From: Bacillus sp. N13C7
GTDB lineage: Bacteria > Bacillota > Bacilli > Bacillales > Bacillaceae
Direction of reading: 5' to 3'
DNA: 64,000 nt
Assembly (NCBI RefSeq): GCF_026790065.1
Contig: NZ_JALAMO010000009.1
Location: 40,935-104,934, forward strand
Each line of letters opens with the position of its first letter. Position 1 is the first letter of the stretch. A program made the translations under genes and the position numbers. Below are positions 44,535-55,139 of the stretch, piece by piece. The notes below the pieces were generated by a model. It saw only the letters and a program-made list of their open reading frames with translations, was not told where the DNA came from and ran no database searches.

Positions 44535-44885
44535 ACAAGGGAGGTTTATTTTTTTGATATGATCCAAATTCGGGAAATTTTCTATCATTAATGCGTGGGA
44601 AGTGTGTTTGATTTTTAACTGTTCCAGCTGGCTTTCGCTGATTGGCACCTTAACAAACACATGGTCTGTTGTTTCAAATATATCTATGTCAGGTTTAGCA
44701 GATTTCGCGGGCCGTTCTTTTGGGGGGAGAGGATCGCGGAAGGGAAATTGAGCCGCATAGTCACTGCCGAACACACTTTCCATTACACGATTTACATACG
44801 TTTCAACGTCTTTTGGATCTGCTTTTTTTAATGCTTCCTTTGAAAACTGATTGTGGAAAGGAAAGTACTTGTTCCACTCAAACAT
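44427..44885 (-). CDS. gerT: GerT, spore coat germination protein (Hsp20-like)
   Basis: 152 residues from ATG 44885, 10 bases after AAAGGG. An N-terminal helical part (MFEWNKYFPFHNQF) and an alpha-crystallin-type beta domain (PDIDIFETTDHVFVKVPI, DGLLEVMFQKQ). Related to YocM. Known as a coat protein needed for normal germination. Its last 108 bases are overlapped by the extended yojB frame. Confidence 0.82.
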   Translation of the reverse strand: MFEWNKYFPFHNQFSKEALKKADPKDVETYVNRVMESVFGSDYAAQFPFRDPLPPKERPAKSAKPDIDIFETTDHVFVKVPISESQLEQLKIKHTSHALMIENFPNLDHIKKINLPCLVKRKGTKAVYKDGLLEVMFQKQQDYNMSEVEIIR

Positions 44886-44983
44886 CGTCGCCACACCCTT
44901 TCTTCACGGACAAAATAGTATATGCCCGCCCGATCTTTCACGTGATATAATATAAGATGCTCTAAAGAAAGGCGGGGATATAA

Positions 44984-45883
44984 ATGCAATACTCAGAAAC
45001 AAAAAAAGGCGTTTTTTATACAGCCGTTTCTTTTATCATGTGGGGGCTGTTTCCGCTTTATTGGAAGCTTCTCGAACAGCTGCCGGCTCTTGATATTTTA
45101 GCTCACCGTATTATATGGTCTTTTGTTTTTATGTGTATCGTGCTATTTTTCTTGCGGCAATGGAAAGCAGGGTGGCAGGAGCTGCGCTCTTTAAAAAAGA
45201 ACGGCGGCATCCTTTCTTTATTTCTCGCTTCTATCCTGATTTCGATTAACTGGTTTGTTTACATATGGGCGGTCAACCATGGGTTTTTGCTTGAGGCCAG
45301 TCTTGGCTATTACATTAATCCGCTTGTATCAGTCCTCCTTGGTATTTTATTTTTAAAGGAAAAACTGAACCGCTTGCAATTAGTGGCGGTTTCAATTGCG
45401 GCGGCCGGCGTCATTATCTCGGCATTCCAATACGGTTCCATTCCTTATGTTGCGCTTCTGCTCGCATTCAGCTTCGGGCTGTACGGGTTAAGCAAAAAAA
45501 GAACAAGCCTGTCGAGCGCCGTCGGTTTAACGCTGGAAACATTCATGATTTTGCCGATTGCTTTGGGCTATTTGCTGCTGAGCGGCCACACCACCCAGCC
45601 TGCAGGTGCAGAAAGCGGGGGGACGTGGATGCTTCTCTTTTTTGCCGGTGTATTTACGGCGCTGCCGCTTTTATTGTTTGCGGAAGGAGCGAAACGGCTG
45701 CCGCTGTACCAAGTCGGTATCTTACAATATATTGCACCGACCATTACTTTGCTGATCGGGCTGTTTGTTTACCATGAGCCATTTTCGAGCTCGAAGGCTT
45801 TTACATTCAGCTGTATATGGGCTGCATTGCTCTTGTTTACGTTTTCACAAGTAAAGTGGAAACGGGCGTCAAAAAGCCATTGA
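44984..45883 (+). CDS. yojE: RarD-type EamA transporter YojE
   Basis: 299 residues with ten predicted helices as two EamA repeats. YTAVSFIMWGLFPLYWKLLE and the mid-chain EASLGYYINPLVSVLLGILFLKEKL are RarD features. Predicted metabolite or drug exporter. A stem AAAAGCC/GGCTTTT at its stop (45872-45898) may terminate it. Confidence 0.88.
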   Translation: MQYSETKKGVFYTAVSFIMWGLFPLYWKLLEQLPALDILAHRIIWSFVFMCIVLFFLRQWKAGWQELRSLKKNGGILSLFLASILISINWFVYIWAVNHGFLLEASLGYYINPLVSVLLGILFLKEKLNRLQLVAVSIAAAGVIISAFQYGSIPYVALLLAFSFGLYGLSKKRTSLSSAVGLTLETFMILPIALGYLLLSGHTTQPAGAESGGTWMLLFFAGVFTALPLLLFAEGAKRLPLYQVGILQYIAPTITLLIGLFVYHEPFSSSKAFTFSCIWAALLLFTFSQVKWKRASKSH

Positions 45884-45958
45884 GGCCTTTGGCTTTTCAG
45901 CTGAACCATATATTATGTATAATCATTTCATGTATGTAAGACATAAAGGAGCAAGACG

Positions 45959-46237
45959 ATGGACAATGATAAAGAGATAGTGAAAGCCTACGCTTCACTT
46001 TGGAACAACCGATCTTTCGCAAGTGATGACGCAGAGGCGGTAACAGAGGCGATTGATCTTGAGCTTTTGGATAAACGAACACATCCGAGACTCCGGAAAC
46101 TGATGCTGGAAAAATATGTTTCCGCGATTCAGCGCATTGTGAATTCGCAGCTCGAACCAGCTGTAAAATATCAGCTGGTCAAATTACATACAGAACGTGT
46201 AGCGCATTTAAAAGAAGAAAGAGGGGAGCAATTATGA
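45959..46237 (+). CDS. yozR: YozR, small protein upstream of yojF-bshB2
   Basis: 92 residues, AAAGGAG 7 bases before the ATG. All-helical, charged (MDNDKEIVKAYASLWNNRSF ... KLHTERVAHLKEER). Overlaps yojF by 4 bases. Function unknown; context suggests a link to thiol metabolism. Confidence 0.75.
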   Translation: MDNDKEIVKAYASLWNNRSFASDDAEAVTEAIDLELLDKRTHPRLRKLMLEKYVSAIQRIVNSQLEPAVKYQLVKLHTERVAHLKEERGEQL

Positions 46238-46584
46238 AAGCAATCATAAAAGAAGATGTGCAAACATCTTTAGAACGATATGCGGACCGCCCTGTATATA
46301 TCCATTTAGAAACCACAACAGGTTCTTATTCAGCACACTTAAACGAAAAAAACATGACGGTTGTTGCATACATCCGCAATGCAAAAGTTACTTATCATCA
46401 GGCGAAAATTAAAGGCAACGGCCCTTACCGGGTTGGCTTAAAAACAGAAGAAGGCTGGATTTATGCTGAAGGCTTGACTGAATACACGGTAGATGAAGAA
46501 AACCGTTTATTAATGGCGGGACACCTGCCGGGCGGTAAACTGGCTATTTCTCTGCAAATCAGTGAAAAACCGTTCACAGTTTAA
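46234..46584 (+). CDS. yojF: YojF, DUF1806 protein
   Basis: 116 residues, a beta-rich single domain (VYIHLETTTGSYSAHLNEKNMTVVAYIRNAKVTYHQAKI). Conserved next to bshB2 in Bacillus. GAGGGGAG precedes its ATG inside yozR. Function not known; it may assist BshB2. Confidence 0.85.
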   Translation: MKAIIKEDVQTSLERYADRPVYIHLETTTGSYSAHLNEKNMTVVAYIRNAKVTYHQAKIKGNGPYRVGLKTEEGWIYAEGLTEYTVDEENRLLMAGHLPGGKLAISLQISEKPFTV

Positions 46585-46602
46585 AGAAAAGGGTGAAAAA
46601 TA

Positions 46603-47268
46603 ATGAAAGAACACGTATTAGTAATCCTGCCTCACCCTGATGACGAATCATATGGAGTGGCAGGCTTGATTGCCTTAAACAGAAAAAAAGACATTCCCGT
46701 TACGTACGCATGCGCTACTTTAGGCGAAATGGGAAGAAATATGGGCGATCCATTTTTCGCGAACCGGGAAACGTTGCCGCTATTAAGAAAACAAGAGCTC
46801 ATTAACGCTTGCAAAGAAATGGATATCAATGATCTTAGAATGCTTGGGCTCCGTGACAAAACACTCGAATTTGAAGACGATGAGTATTTGGCTGATATTA
46901 TGGAAGAGATCATAGATGATGTAAAACCAAGTTTAATTGTCACATTTTATCCTGGACACGGTGTGCACCCTGACCATGATGCATGCGGGGAAGCGGTAAT
47001 CCGTGCATTGTACCGCAAAAAGAAAGAAGACCGTCCGCGCACGCTCTGCATGGCGATCACACGCAATAGAGAAGAGGTTCTCGGCGAAGCTGATGTAGTG
47101 CTTGATATTAAAGAAGTAGCCGATATTAAAATGAATGCGTTAAGAGCGCACCGCACTCAAACAGAAGGCATGCTCAGAGAGCTTGAAGAAAAATTGAAAA
47201 ACAATGAACCTGTTATGGCAACATGGTTTGAGGAAGAAGTATATTGGACATATCAATGGAATGATTAA
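46603..47268 (+). CDS. bshB2: Bacillithiol biosynthesis deacetylase BshB2
   Basis: Removes the acetyl group from GlcNAc-malate in bacillithiol synthesis and may act on S-conjugates. 221 residues, PIG-L/LmbE fold with zinc motif PHPDDESYG and HGVHPDHDACG. Complete. It provides the cofactor used by BrxA (2665) in the same region. Confidence 0.92.
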   Translation: MKEHVLVILPHPDDESYGVAGLIALNRKKDIPVTYACATLGEMGRNMGDPFFANRETLPLLRKQELINACKEMDINDLRMLGLRDKTLEFEDDEYLADIMEEIIDDVKPSLIVTFYPGHGVHPDHDACGEAVIRALYRKKKEDRPRTLCMAITRNREEVLGEADVVLDIKEVADIKMNALRAHRTQTEGMLRELEEKLKNNEPVMATWFEEEVYWTYQWND

Positions 47269-47270
47269 TC

Positions 47271-47307
47271 AAAAAGGTATAAGGCCTTTAAGCCTTATAC
47301 CTTTTTT
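47271..47307. terminator. Bidirectional terminator bshB2 / rsbRC
   Basis: Perfect stem AAAAAGGTATAAGGC/GCCTTATACCTTTTT; the rsbRC stop codon lies inside it. Confidence 0.88.
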
Positions 47308-48143
47308 AATTTCAAGTCAGATGCAATCGCTGAAGCGAGGGTGGATCTCAAGGAAATATCTTCGAAAGACAACCCTAGCTGAACCGCTGTTTGCGCTATT
47401 TCCGGACGGATTCCCGACAAAGTTGAAGAAACGCCGATTAAACGAAGCGCCTCAATCAAACTGAACAGCTGGTGGGCAACCATCGTATCAATCACAGCTA
47501 CTCCTGACAAATCGATATACAGCTGTGTCACCTTTTTCTCCGCACATTGATGCAGTGTGTTTTCCATAATCAGTTTGGCGCGGACTGTATCAATATCTCC
47601 GATTAAAGGCAGCAGCCCGACGCTGTGAAACAGCACGATGACCGGCGCGCTCAATTCAGTAATCATATCTTTTTGGGCCTGAAGCTGAAGGCTAGTGTTT
47701 TTGTACATTTCTTCTATAAAAATATGAATCACTAGATCAAACGCTTTTATAAGGGAATGATAAAGGTCTTCGGCTTCTTCGCCTTTCACAGTGTCCTGAT
47801 TGAGATGGACAAATTCTTTCACATAGGAAACATATAAATCTCTGACTCTGACAAACTCCCGAATAATATAATGGATGGGAGTCTTTAAATGCTCTTGATC
47901 CTGTGTGACTTCAAAAGCCCATTCTTTCAGGATAGGCAGGTATACATCTTCATCATCTATAAAAATACGGTTTATTTTATAGTTAAAGGCAAGATTCTGG
48001 CTCTTTAAATTGTGAATGACATCAGGGTCTGTTGATGCATAAATGGAATTTGGATCAGTTTCCTCAATGGTTTCATACCATGTTGAACTGATGGTCTCTG
48101 CATGCTGAGAAAGATATTCGTATAATTTCTTATTTTTTGCCAT
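47295..48143 (-). CDS. rsbRC: Stressosome co-antagonist RsbRC
   Basis: 282 residues. An N-terminal globin-like sensor (to ~160) and a C-terminal STAS domain: GLLPLIGDIDTVRAK and YIDLSGVAVIDTMVAHQL. Both threonines phosphorylated by RsbT in the paralogue RsbRA (in DT..AK and DTMVAH) are kept. Builds the stressosome that controls sigma-B. Confidence 0.92.
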   Translation of the reverse strand: MAKNKKLYEYLSQHAETISSTWYETIEETDPNSIYASTDPDVIHNLKSQNLAFNYKINRIFIDDEDVYLPILKEWAFEVTQDQEHLKTPIHYIIREFVRVRDLYVSYVKEFVHLNQDTVKGEEAEDLYHSLIKAFDLVIHIFIEEMYKNTSLQLQAQKDMITELSAPVIVLFHSVGLLPLIGDIDTVRAKLIMENTLHQCAEKKVTQLYIDLSGVAVIDTMVAHQLFSLIEALRLIGVSSTLSGIRPEIAQTAVQLGLSFEDISLRSTLASAIASDLKLKKV

Positions 48144-48158
48144 ATAGGATCACCTCTT

Positions 48159-49517
48159 TTAAATGTATTGTTTTTGCGAATAACGTTTTTGCAGTTTAGC
48201 CAGCCTGAAAAACAGTCCAACTGCTCCTGCGGCGAGTCCTGTAATTAATCCGATCCAATAGCCAAACGCGCCGAGGCTTGTAAACGTACCGACCGCATAA
48301 CCGACCGGAAGGCCAATGACCCAGTAAGAGACAAAAGCGGCCGCAAGCGTATAGTTCACATCTTTGTATCCTCTGAGCGCTCCCTGGATCGGTGCAGCCA
48401 CAGCATCGGAAAGCTGAAAAAACAGCGCATAAATTAAAAAGTGCTGTGTCAGCCGGAGCACATCGGGGTCAGAAGTGTACATGCCGGCAATTTGCTCTCT
48501 GAATAAGAGGATACAGGCTGCAGTTAACAAAGAAAAGCCGATTGCCATCATGATGCCGATCAAGCTATATGAGCGTGCATCCTTAAATCGGGCTGCACCG
48601 GCTTCAAAACCGACAACAATTGTTAAAGCCATAGACACGCTAAGCGGCAGCATATATAAAAGTGATGCAAAGTTCATGGCTGCCTGGTGGGACGCGATGG
48701 TCACTGTATCAAAATGGCTCATCAGAAGCGTGACAGCTGCGAAAATGCTCGTTTCAAAAAACACGGCAAACCCAATAGGAAGGCCGATTTTGAGCATATT
48801 TTTGCATGCTTTCCAAGAGAACTTATACATGGTAAGGAAAATTCCGTATTCGGAAAACGGCGCGGCTTTATGAATGATGAAAAAACTGATGATGCAGATA
48901 CACCAATATGTAAGCCCGGACGCAAGCCCTGCACCAACTCCGCCAAGTGCAGGCATTCCGAATTTTCCGAAGATGAATACGTAATTCAATACAAAATTGA
49001 TTGGCAGAGAACTGAGTGTAATCATCATTGTGACTTTTGTTTTCCCTAATGAGTCAATGAATGATCTTAAAACTGTGTAAACAAATAAAGGGAAAATTCC
49101 CAGCGATAAAAAGCCTAAAAAGTGTTTGGCGATCTGATGCACGTGAGCCTCAAGGTGTAATCGGCCAAGAATAAGGTCCACTGCAGCATATCCGATCGCT
49201 AAAACGGCGATGCTAAGAAGCGCGGCCACGTATACAGCCTGTAAAACAGTAAAGGGAATTTTCTGTTTTTTTTCAGCGCCTAATAGCTGAGCGACAATCG
49301 GGGTGACCGCCATTAATATGCCTGCAAGTCCTGTATAAACTGGGGTCCAAAGACTTGAGCCAATGGCGACACCGGCTAAATCAGCGGGGCTGACTTTTCC
49401 TGACATCACCGTATCTAAAAACGTCATAAGAGACAGCCCCGCCTGGGTAATGAATATCGGAATTAAAATGTGCAAAAGCTGTTTGATCTTTTGACGGGCG
49501 TTTCGAGTTTCTTTCAT
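48159..49517 (-). CDS. yojI: MATE-family efflux protein YojI
   Basis: 452 residues, 12 helices: PIFITQAGLSLMTFLDTVMSGKVSPADLAGVAIGS and QGALRGYKDVNYTLAAAFVSYW are NorM-type features. Predicted Na+/H+-driven multidrug exporter. CGGAGATC precedes ATG 49517. Its stop is 15 bases from the rsbRC start, so the two may be co-transcribed. Confidence 0.9.
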   Translation of the reverse strand: MKETRNARQKIKQLLHILIPIFITQAGLSLMTFLDTVMSGKVSPADLAGVAIGSSLWTPVYTGLAGILMAVTPIVAQLLGAEKKQKIPFTVLQAVYVAALLSIAVLAIGYAAVDLILGRLHLEAHVHQIAKHFLGFLSLGIFPLFVYTVLRSFIDSLGKTKVTMMITLSSLPINFVLNYVFIFGKFGMPALGGVGAGLASGLTYWCICIISFFIIHKAAPFSEYGIFLTMYKFSWKACKNMLKIGLPIGFAVFFETSIFAAVTLLMSHFDTVTIASHQAAMNFASLLYMLPLSVSMALTIVVGFEAGAARFKDARSYSLIGIMMAIGFSLLTAACILLFREQIAGMYTSDPDVLRLTQHFLIYALFFQLSDAVAAPIQGALRGYKDVNYTLAAAFVSYWVIGLPVGYAVGTFTSLGAFGYWIGLITGLAAGAVGLFFRLAKLQKRYSQKQYI

Positions 49518-49592
49518 ACATTGATCTCCGTTTCTTTTTCATAACGAGAGAAATTATAACATTTTATGTATAAAAAGCAATGAACGCCAGAC

Positions 49593-49703
49593 CTATTCTT
49601 TTTTTGTCGGTTTCGTTTTTCTAAACATTTGGGCATAAATAAAAGAAAGCGAAATCACGCCTAAAAAGGTGCAAATATATTGAATGATTCTTTCGATTTC
49701 CAT
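49593..49703 (-). CDS. Putative 36-residue single-helix membrane peptide (smORF)
   Basis: ATG (49701-49703, minus) after GGAGGG by about 9 bases. Begins MEIERIIQYICTFLGVISLSF with one membrane helix and a basic tail (RKTKPTKKE). Lies between yojI and cdaS. Function not recognised. Confidence 0.6.
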   Translation of the reverse strand: MEIERIIQYICTFLGVISLSFIYAQMFRKTKPTKKE

Positions 49704-49791
49704 TCTTTACATCCCTCCTTTACCAATAGAATGTGCATCAATAAGAGAAGCATGCGGAAAAGTTGGAAATTTGAAAAGGAGTTGAAGGTCT

Positions 49792-50406
49792 ATGCGTTAT
49801 GAGCAGATGTCAGAAAATGCATTCAAGGGGAAAATACAAGTATACTTAGAGCAAATATTAGGTGATACGTCACTAATCTTAAAAGCGCTTCACGAAAAAG
49901 ACCAGTGTCTCCTTTGTGAATTAGATGAATTGGGGCACATTTTTCAGGACATGCAGGGGATCGCATCATCCTTTTATTTGCAATCATACATTGAGGAATT
50001 TACACCGGCATTTATTGAGCTGGCCAAGGCGATTAAAGCCTTATCGGAACATAAGCATGGTGCTTTGATTGTGATTGAAAGAGCGGATCCGGTTGAGCAT
50101 TTTATTCAAAAAGGAACCTCCCTTCATGCGGAAATCAGCGCTTCATTAATTGAGAGCATCTTTTTCCCCGGAAACCCTCTTCATGACGGCGCATTATTGG
50201 TGAGGGAAAATAAACTCGTATCAGCAGCCAATGTACTCCCGCTGACAACAAAGGAAGTGGATATCCATCTGGGAACCCGGCATCGCGCAGCCCTTGGAAT
50301 GTCGGGGTATACGGATGCGCTTGTGCTCGTTGTTTCAGAGGAGACAGGGAAGATGTCGTTTGCAAAAGACGGTGTATTGTATCCTTTAATTTCGCCAAGA
50401 ACGTAA
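49792..50406 (+). CDS. cdaS: Sporulation-specific diadenylate cyclase CdaS
   Basis: Makes c-di-AMP from two ATP. 204 residues: an N-terminal helical autoinhibitory region (1-~60) and a DAC domain with DGA (132-134) and RHR (163-165) in GTRHRAALGMS. AAAGGAG precedes the ATG. Known to be forespore-expressed and involved in germination. Confidence 0.94.
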   Translation: MRYEQMSENAFKGKIQVYLEQILGDTSLILKALHEKDQCLLCELDELGHIFQDMQGIASSFYLQSYIEEFTPAFIELAKAIKALSEHKHGALIVIERADPVEHFIQKGTSLHAEISASLIESIFFPGNPLHDGALLVRENKLVSAANVLPLTTKEVDIHLGTRHRAALGMSGYTDALVLVVSEETGKMSFAKDGVLYPLISPRT

Positions 50407-50471
50407 AAATAAATAAAAGGGCCTGATAATGAATCCTATCATGAGACAAAATGACTGAATTCAGATCTTTT

Positions 50472-50504
50472 TTAAAGCATTCACTTCAAGCTGAATGCTT
50501 TTTG
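50472..50504 (+). terminator. Terminator after cdaS
   Basis: Stem AAAGCATTCA/TGAATGCTTT with loop CTTCAAGC and T-run. Confidence 0.8.
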
Positions 50505-50640
50505 TCTTGAAGACAGGAAATATAAACTGGTAGAAAAGTTATATCTAATGAATGTTAATTAAGTTAAATACTTTACCTATTTATGTATTTATAGTACCGT
50601 ATAAAATATTACATAAATTTTAAAAGGAAGGTGCTGCCGC

Positions 50641-51858
50641 ATGGCTAATGTATTAATGATCGGTTTTCCCGGTGAAGGGCATATTAATCCGTCTATCGGT
50701 GTAATGAAGGAGCTGAAATCCAGGGGAGAGCATATTACCTACTACGCAGTAAAAGAATACAAAGAAAAAATTGCAGCTCTTGATATTGAGTTTCGCGAGT
50801 ATCATGATTTCCGGGAAGATCACTTCGGAAAGAACGCAACCGGAGATGAAGAAAGAGATTTCACAGAAATGATCTGCGCCTTTTTGAAAGGCTGTAAGGA
50901 TATCGCGACTCATATTTATGAGGAAGTCAAACATGAATCGTATGATTATGTCATATATGATCACCATCTGCTGGCCGGTAAAATCATTGCCAACCTGCTG
51001 AAGCTGCCGAGATTTTCACTGTGTACAACCTTTGCGATGAATGAGGAATTTCTAAAGGAAATGATGGGGTCTTATATTAAAGGATCATTTGAAAATTCGC
51101 CTCATTATAAAACGTATCTCCAGCTTGCAGAAACATTAAATACTGAATTTCAAGCAGAAATCAAGAAGCCGTTTGACGTTTTTTCTTCAGATGGAGATTT
51201 GACAATCGTCTTCACATCAAGGGAATTTCAGCCAATGGCTGAGCAATTTGGCGACCGGTATGTATTTGTCGGCCCTTCAATTACGGAAAGAGCGGGAAAC
51301 AATGATTTCCCATTTGAGCAGATTGACAATGAAAACGTGCTGTTTATTTCAATGGGAACCATATTTAACAATCAAAAGCAGTTTTTTAATCAATGTCTTG
51401 AGGTGTGTAAAGACTTTGACGGTAAAGTAGTGCTTTCCATCGGCAAGCATATCAAAGCAAATGAGTTAAACGACATTCCGGAGAATTTCATTGTGCGTCC
51501 GTATGTCCCTCAGCTTGAGATCCTCAAAAGAGCCAGTTTATTTGTGACCCACGGCGGAATGAACAGCACAAGTGAAGGGCTGTATTTTGAAACCCCGCTC
51601 GTTGTTATTCCGATGGGCGCTGACCAATTTGCCGTCGGAAATCAAGTGGAAAAAATCGGCGCGGGAAAAGTGCTGAAAAAAGAAGAATTATCTGAAAGCC
51701 TTTTGAAAGAAACGATTGAAGAAGTGATGAACAATCCAGTTTATGCTGAAAAAGCAAAAGAAATTGGTCAATCACTGAAAGCGGCAGGCGGTTCTAAAAA
51801 AGCGGCCGACAGCATTCTTGAATTTGTGAAACACAAAACTCAATCAGCCAACGCATAG
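50641..51858 (+). CDS. yojK: UDP-glycosyltransferase YojK (GT1, YjiC-like)
   Basis: 405 residues, GT-B fold. GFPGEGHINPSIGVMKEL at the N-terminus is the acceptor-site start, and RPYVPQLEILKRASLFVTHGGMNSTSEGLYFETPLVVIPMGADQ is the GT1 nucleotide-sugar signature with its HGG and D-Q. Similar to macrolide glycosyltransferases; natural acceptor unknown, possibly flavonoids or antibiotics. AAGGAAGG lies upstream. Confidence 0.9.
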   Translation: MANVLMIGFPGEGHINPSIGVMKELKSRGEHITYYAVKEYKEKIAALDIEFREYHDFREDHFGKNATGDEERDFTEMICAFLKGCKDIATHIYEEVKHESYDYVIYDHHLLAGKIIANLLKLPRFSLCTTFAMNEEFLKEMMGSYIKGSFENSPHYKTYLQLAETLNTEFQAEIKKPFDVFSSDGDLTIVFTSREFQPMAEQFGDRYVFVGPSITERAGNNDFPFEQIDNENVLFISMGTIFNNQKQFFNQCLEVCKDFDGKVVLSIGKHIKANELNDIPENFIVRPYVPQLEILKRASLFVTHGGMNSTSEGLYFETPLVVIPMGADQFAVGNQVEKIGAGKVLKKEELSESLLKETIEEVMNNPVYAEKAKEIGQSLKAAGGSKKAADSILEFVKHKTQSANA

Positions 51859-51861
51859 TAT

Positions 51862-51897
51862 AAAAGCCTGTTCTTGTCAAAAGAACAGGCTTTTTAG
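51862..51897 (+). terminator. Terminator after yojK
   Basis: Stem AAAGCCTGTTCTT/AAGAACAGGCTTT around GTCAA, with T5. Confidence 0.88.
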
Positions 51898-52238
51898 CCA
51901 TTCGTAAGCATACAGAGGAAGGGATTTGACACGCCAATAGAGAATTGATAAGAAAAACAGACAAGAAAGGAGGAAAATCTGCTCCATTCATCAATAGAAA
52001 GCCATCATTTTACCCCCGCTTATATAGTTCCTTAGACTTTCGAAAAAAAATTGCAGCTTATGTAAAATGTTAGGTGTTTATTTGAAGGTTTAAAGGTCGA
52101 ACGATGCTGAAACTGCTGTTGAATGTTTGAAAAGGGTTTTAACTTATTGAAAAAGTGACGATAAAACGGTTGTATGCCATTTTTGGGACAAAATACTAGC
52201 TGTTTTTTGCAATATAAACAGTTTAGGAGGTTGAATGA
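51898..52238 (+). promoter_or_regulatory. Upstream region of cwlS
   Basis: About 340 bases without a gene. It contains an orphan AAAGGAGG (51966-51973) that is not followed by any start codon at usable distance, and the cwlS ribosome binding site AGGAGG near 52226. No sigma-H or sigma-D promoter could be assigned with confidence. Confidence 0.45.
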
Positions 52239-53471
<1,233 letters not shown>

Positions 53472-53479
53472 AACGGCGT

Positions 53480-53512
53480 GACAAAAAAGCCTTTTTATAG
53501 GCTTTTTTGTTT
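53480..53512 (+). terminator. Terminator after cwlS
   Basis: Stem ACAAAAAAGCCT/AGGCTTTTTTGT around TTTTAT. Confidence 0.85.
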
Positions 53513-53563
53513 ATATCAGGCAGTGATTGACCACACTGTTAGAAAAAACAAGGGGGAGACAGT

Positions 53564-54151
53564 ATGTACCGTCTCTTGCTGTTGATGATGGCAACGGCAC
53601 TGGGAGTTGTGGGATGCGGACAAAAACCTCCTGACCCTCCTAAGCGGGTGCCGGAAAAAAAAGTGGTTGAAACGTCAGCATTTGGTCATCATGTCCAGCT
53701 GGTCAATCGTGAAGGCAAAGCAGTCGGTTTTATAGAAATCAAAGAATCAGATGACGAAGGCCTTGATATTCACATTTCCGCAAACAGCCTGCGCCCCGGC
53801 GCTTCCCTCGGATTTCACATTTATGAAAAAGGTTCATGTGTCAGGCCGGATTTTGAATCAGCGGGAGGCCCCTTTAATCCGCTGAACAAAGAACACGGTT
53901 TCAACAATCCGATGGGGCATCATGCCGGAGATCTGCCGAACCTTGAAGTCAGTGCTGACGGAAAAGTAGATGTCATTATGAATGCGCCGGACACCTCATT
54001 AAAAAAAGGAAGTAAACTAAATATTCTCGACCAGGACGGGAGTGCGTTTATTATTCATGAGCATGCCGACGATTATTTGACAAATCCCAGCGGGAATTCA
54101 GGTGCGCGTATCGTCTGCGGAGCCCTTTCCGGCAATAATGAGAAGCAGTAA
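53564..54151 (+). CDS. sodC: SodC-like lipoprotein lacking two copper ligands
   Basis: 195 residues; lipobox GVVGCG. The Cu/Zn superoxide dismutase fold is clear (GHHAGDLPN, NSGARIVCG), but GFHIYEKG has Tyr87 where the copper-binding His belongs, and AGGPFNP has Pro103 in place of the bridging His. The B. subtilis protein (YojM) is known for the same two changes and for lacking dismutase activity. Probably a zinc-binding surface protein. Confidence 0.9.
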   Translation: MYRLLLLMMATALGVVGCGQKPPDPPKRVPEKKVVETSAFGHHVQLVNREGKAVGFIEIKESDDEGLDIHISANSLRPGASLGFHIYEKGSCVRPDFESAGGPFNPLNKEHGFNNPMGHHAGDLPNLEVSADGKVDVIMNAPDTSLKKGSKLNILDQDGSAFIIHEHADDYLTNPSGNSGARIVCGALSGNNEKQ

Positions 54152-54157
54152 TATCAT

Positions 54158-54196
54158 CCAAGCCCTTTTGTATTGAGCATACAGGGGCTTTTTTAG
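54158..54196 (+). terminator. Terminator after sodC
   Basis: Stem AAGCCCTTTTGTA/TACAGGGGCTT (G-T pairs) with T6. Confidence 0.8.
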
Positions 54197-54238
54197 TATA
54201 CTCGTTAATGGAATACGAATAGGAAAGGGAACCTGTCT

Positions 54239-55129
54239 ATGACAACTCAATTACAGCACTTAACATTGCCGGAAGATATACAAAAAAAACTTTTATCATA
54301 TAAAGATCAGCCGATTTCCCCAGAGTTTCAGTCGCTCATCGGGACGTCAGGCTATGAGGCGGAGGACGAAACCATTTTATTCGACGCCATCATCGCATTA
54401 GCTATGGGGAAAAATGTCCTGCTAAAAGGGCCTACAGGCTCAGGAAAAACAAAGCTTGCAGAAACATTGTCCAGCTATTTTCATAAACCGATGCACAGTG
54501 TCAACTGTTCAGTCGACTTGGATGCTGAAGCTTTGGTCGGCTATAAAACAATTGAAAATCAATCTGGCCAGGCAACGATCGAGTTTGTATCAGGACCTGT
54601 CACAAAAGCCATGAAAGAAGGCCATTTTCTTTATATAGATGAAATCAATATGGCAAAGCCGGAAACACTGCCGATTTTAAACGGTGTATTAGATTACAGA
54701 AAAATGATGACAAATCCGTTTACAGGCGAGGTTATTCGGGCCAAAGACGGCTTCGGAGTCATTGCAGCCATCAATGAAGGCTACGTTGGAACTGTTCCGC
54801 TTAATGAAGCATTGAAAAACCGTTTTGTTATCATCGATGTGCCATATATTAAAGGCGGGCTGCTGAAACAAGTGCTCATGTCTCAATCAGCCCTGCAAGA
54901 TGAGAAATTGATTGACCGGTTTATCACGCTTTCCTCTGACCTGATCGTTCAGGCCAATAACGGACAGGTGTCTGAAGAAGCGGCATCCATCAGAGCTTTA
55001 ATCGATACATGTGATTTAGCCGCTTATATTCCGCCGCGTCGTGCCATCGAGCGGGGAATTGTAGAGAAGCTTGATGATGACCGGGAAAAAGCGGCCGTCC
55101 GAAATATCGCAGAAACTCTGTTTGAATGA
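54239..55129 (+). CDS. yojN: MoxR-type AAA+ ATPase YojN
   Basis: 296 residues: Walker [15 protein letters not shown], Walker [16 protein letters not shown], sensor-type [14 protein letters not shown] and an arginine near NRFVIID. Resembles NorQ/CbbQ proteins, which work with VWA partners to activate or load metal into an enzyme. yojO starts 10 bases after its stop. Confidence 0.88.
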   Translation: MTTQLQHLTLPEDIQKKLLSYKDQPISPEFQSLIGTSGYEAEDETILFDAIIALAMGKNVLLKGPTGSGKTKLAETLSSYFHKPMHSVNCSVDLDAEALVGYKTIENQSGQATIEFVSGPVTKAMKEGHFLYIDEINMAKPETLPILNGVLDYRKMMTNPFTGEVIRAKDGFGVIAAINEGYVGTVPLNEALKNRFVIIDVPYIKGGLLKQVLMSQSALQDEKLIDRFITLSSDLIVQANNGQVSEEAASIRALIDTCDLAAYIPPRRAIERGIVEKLDDDREKAAVRNIAETLFE

Positions 55130-55139
55130 GGGAGCTGCG

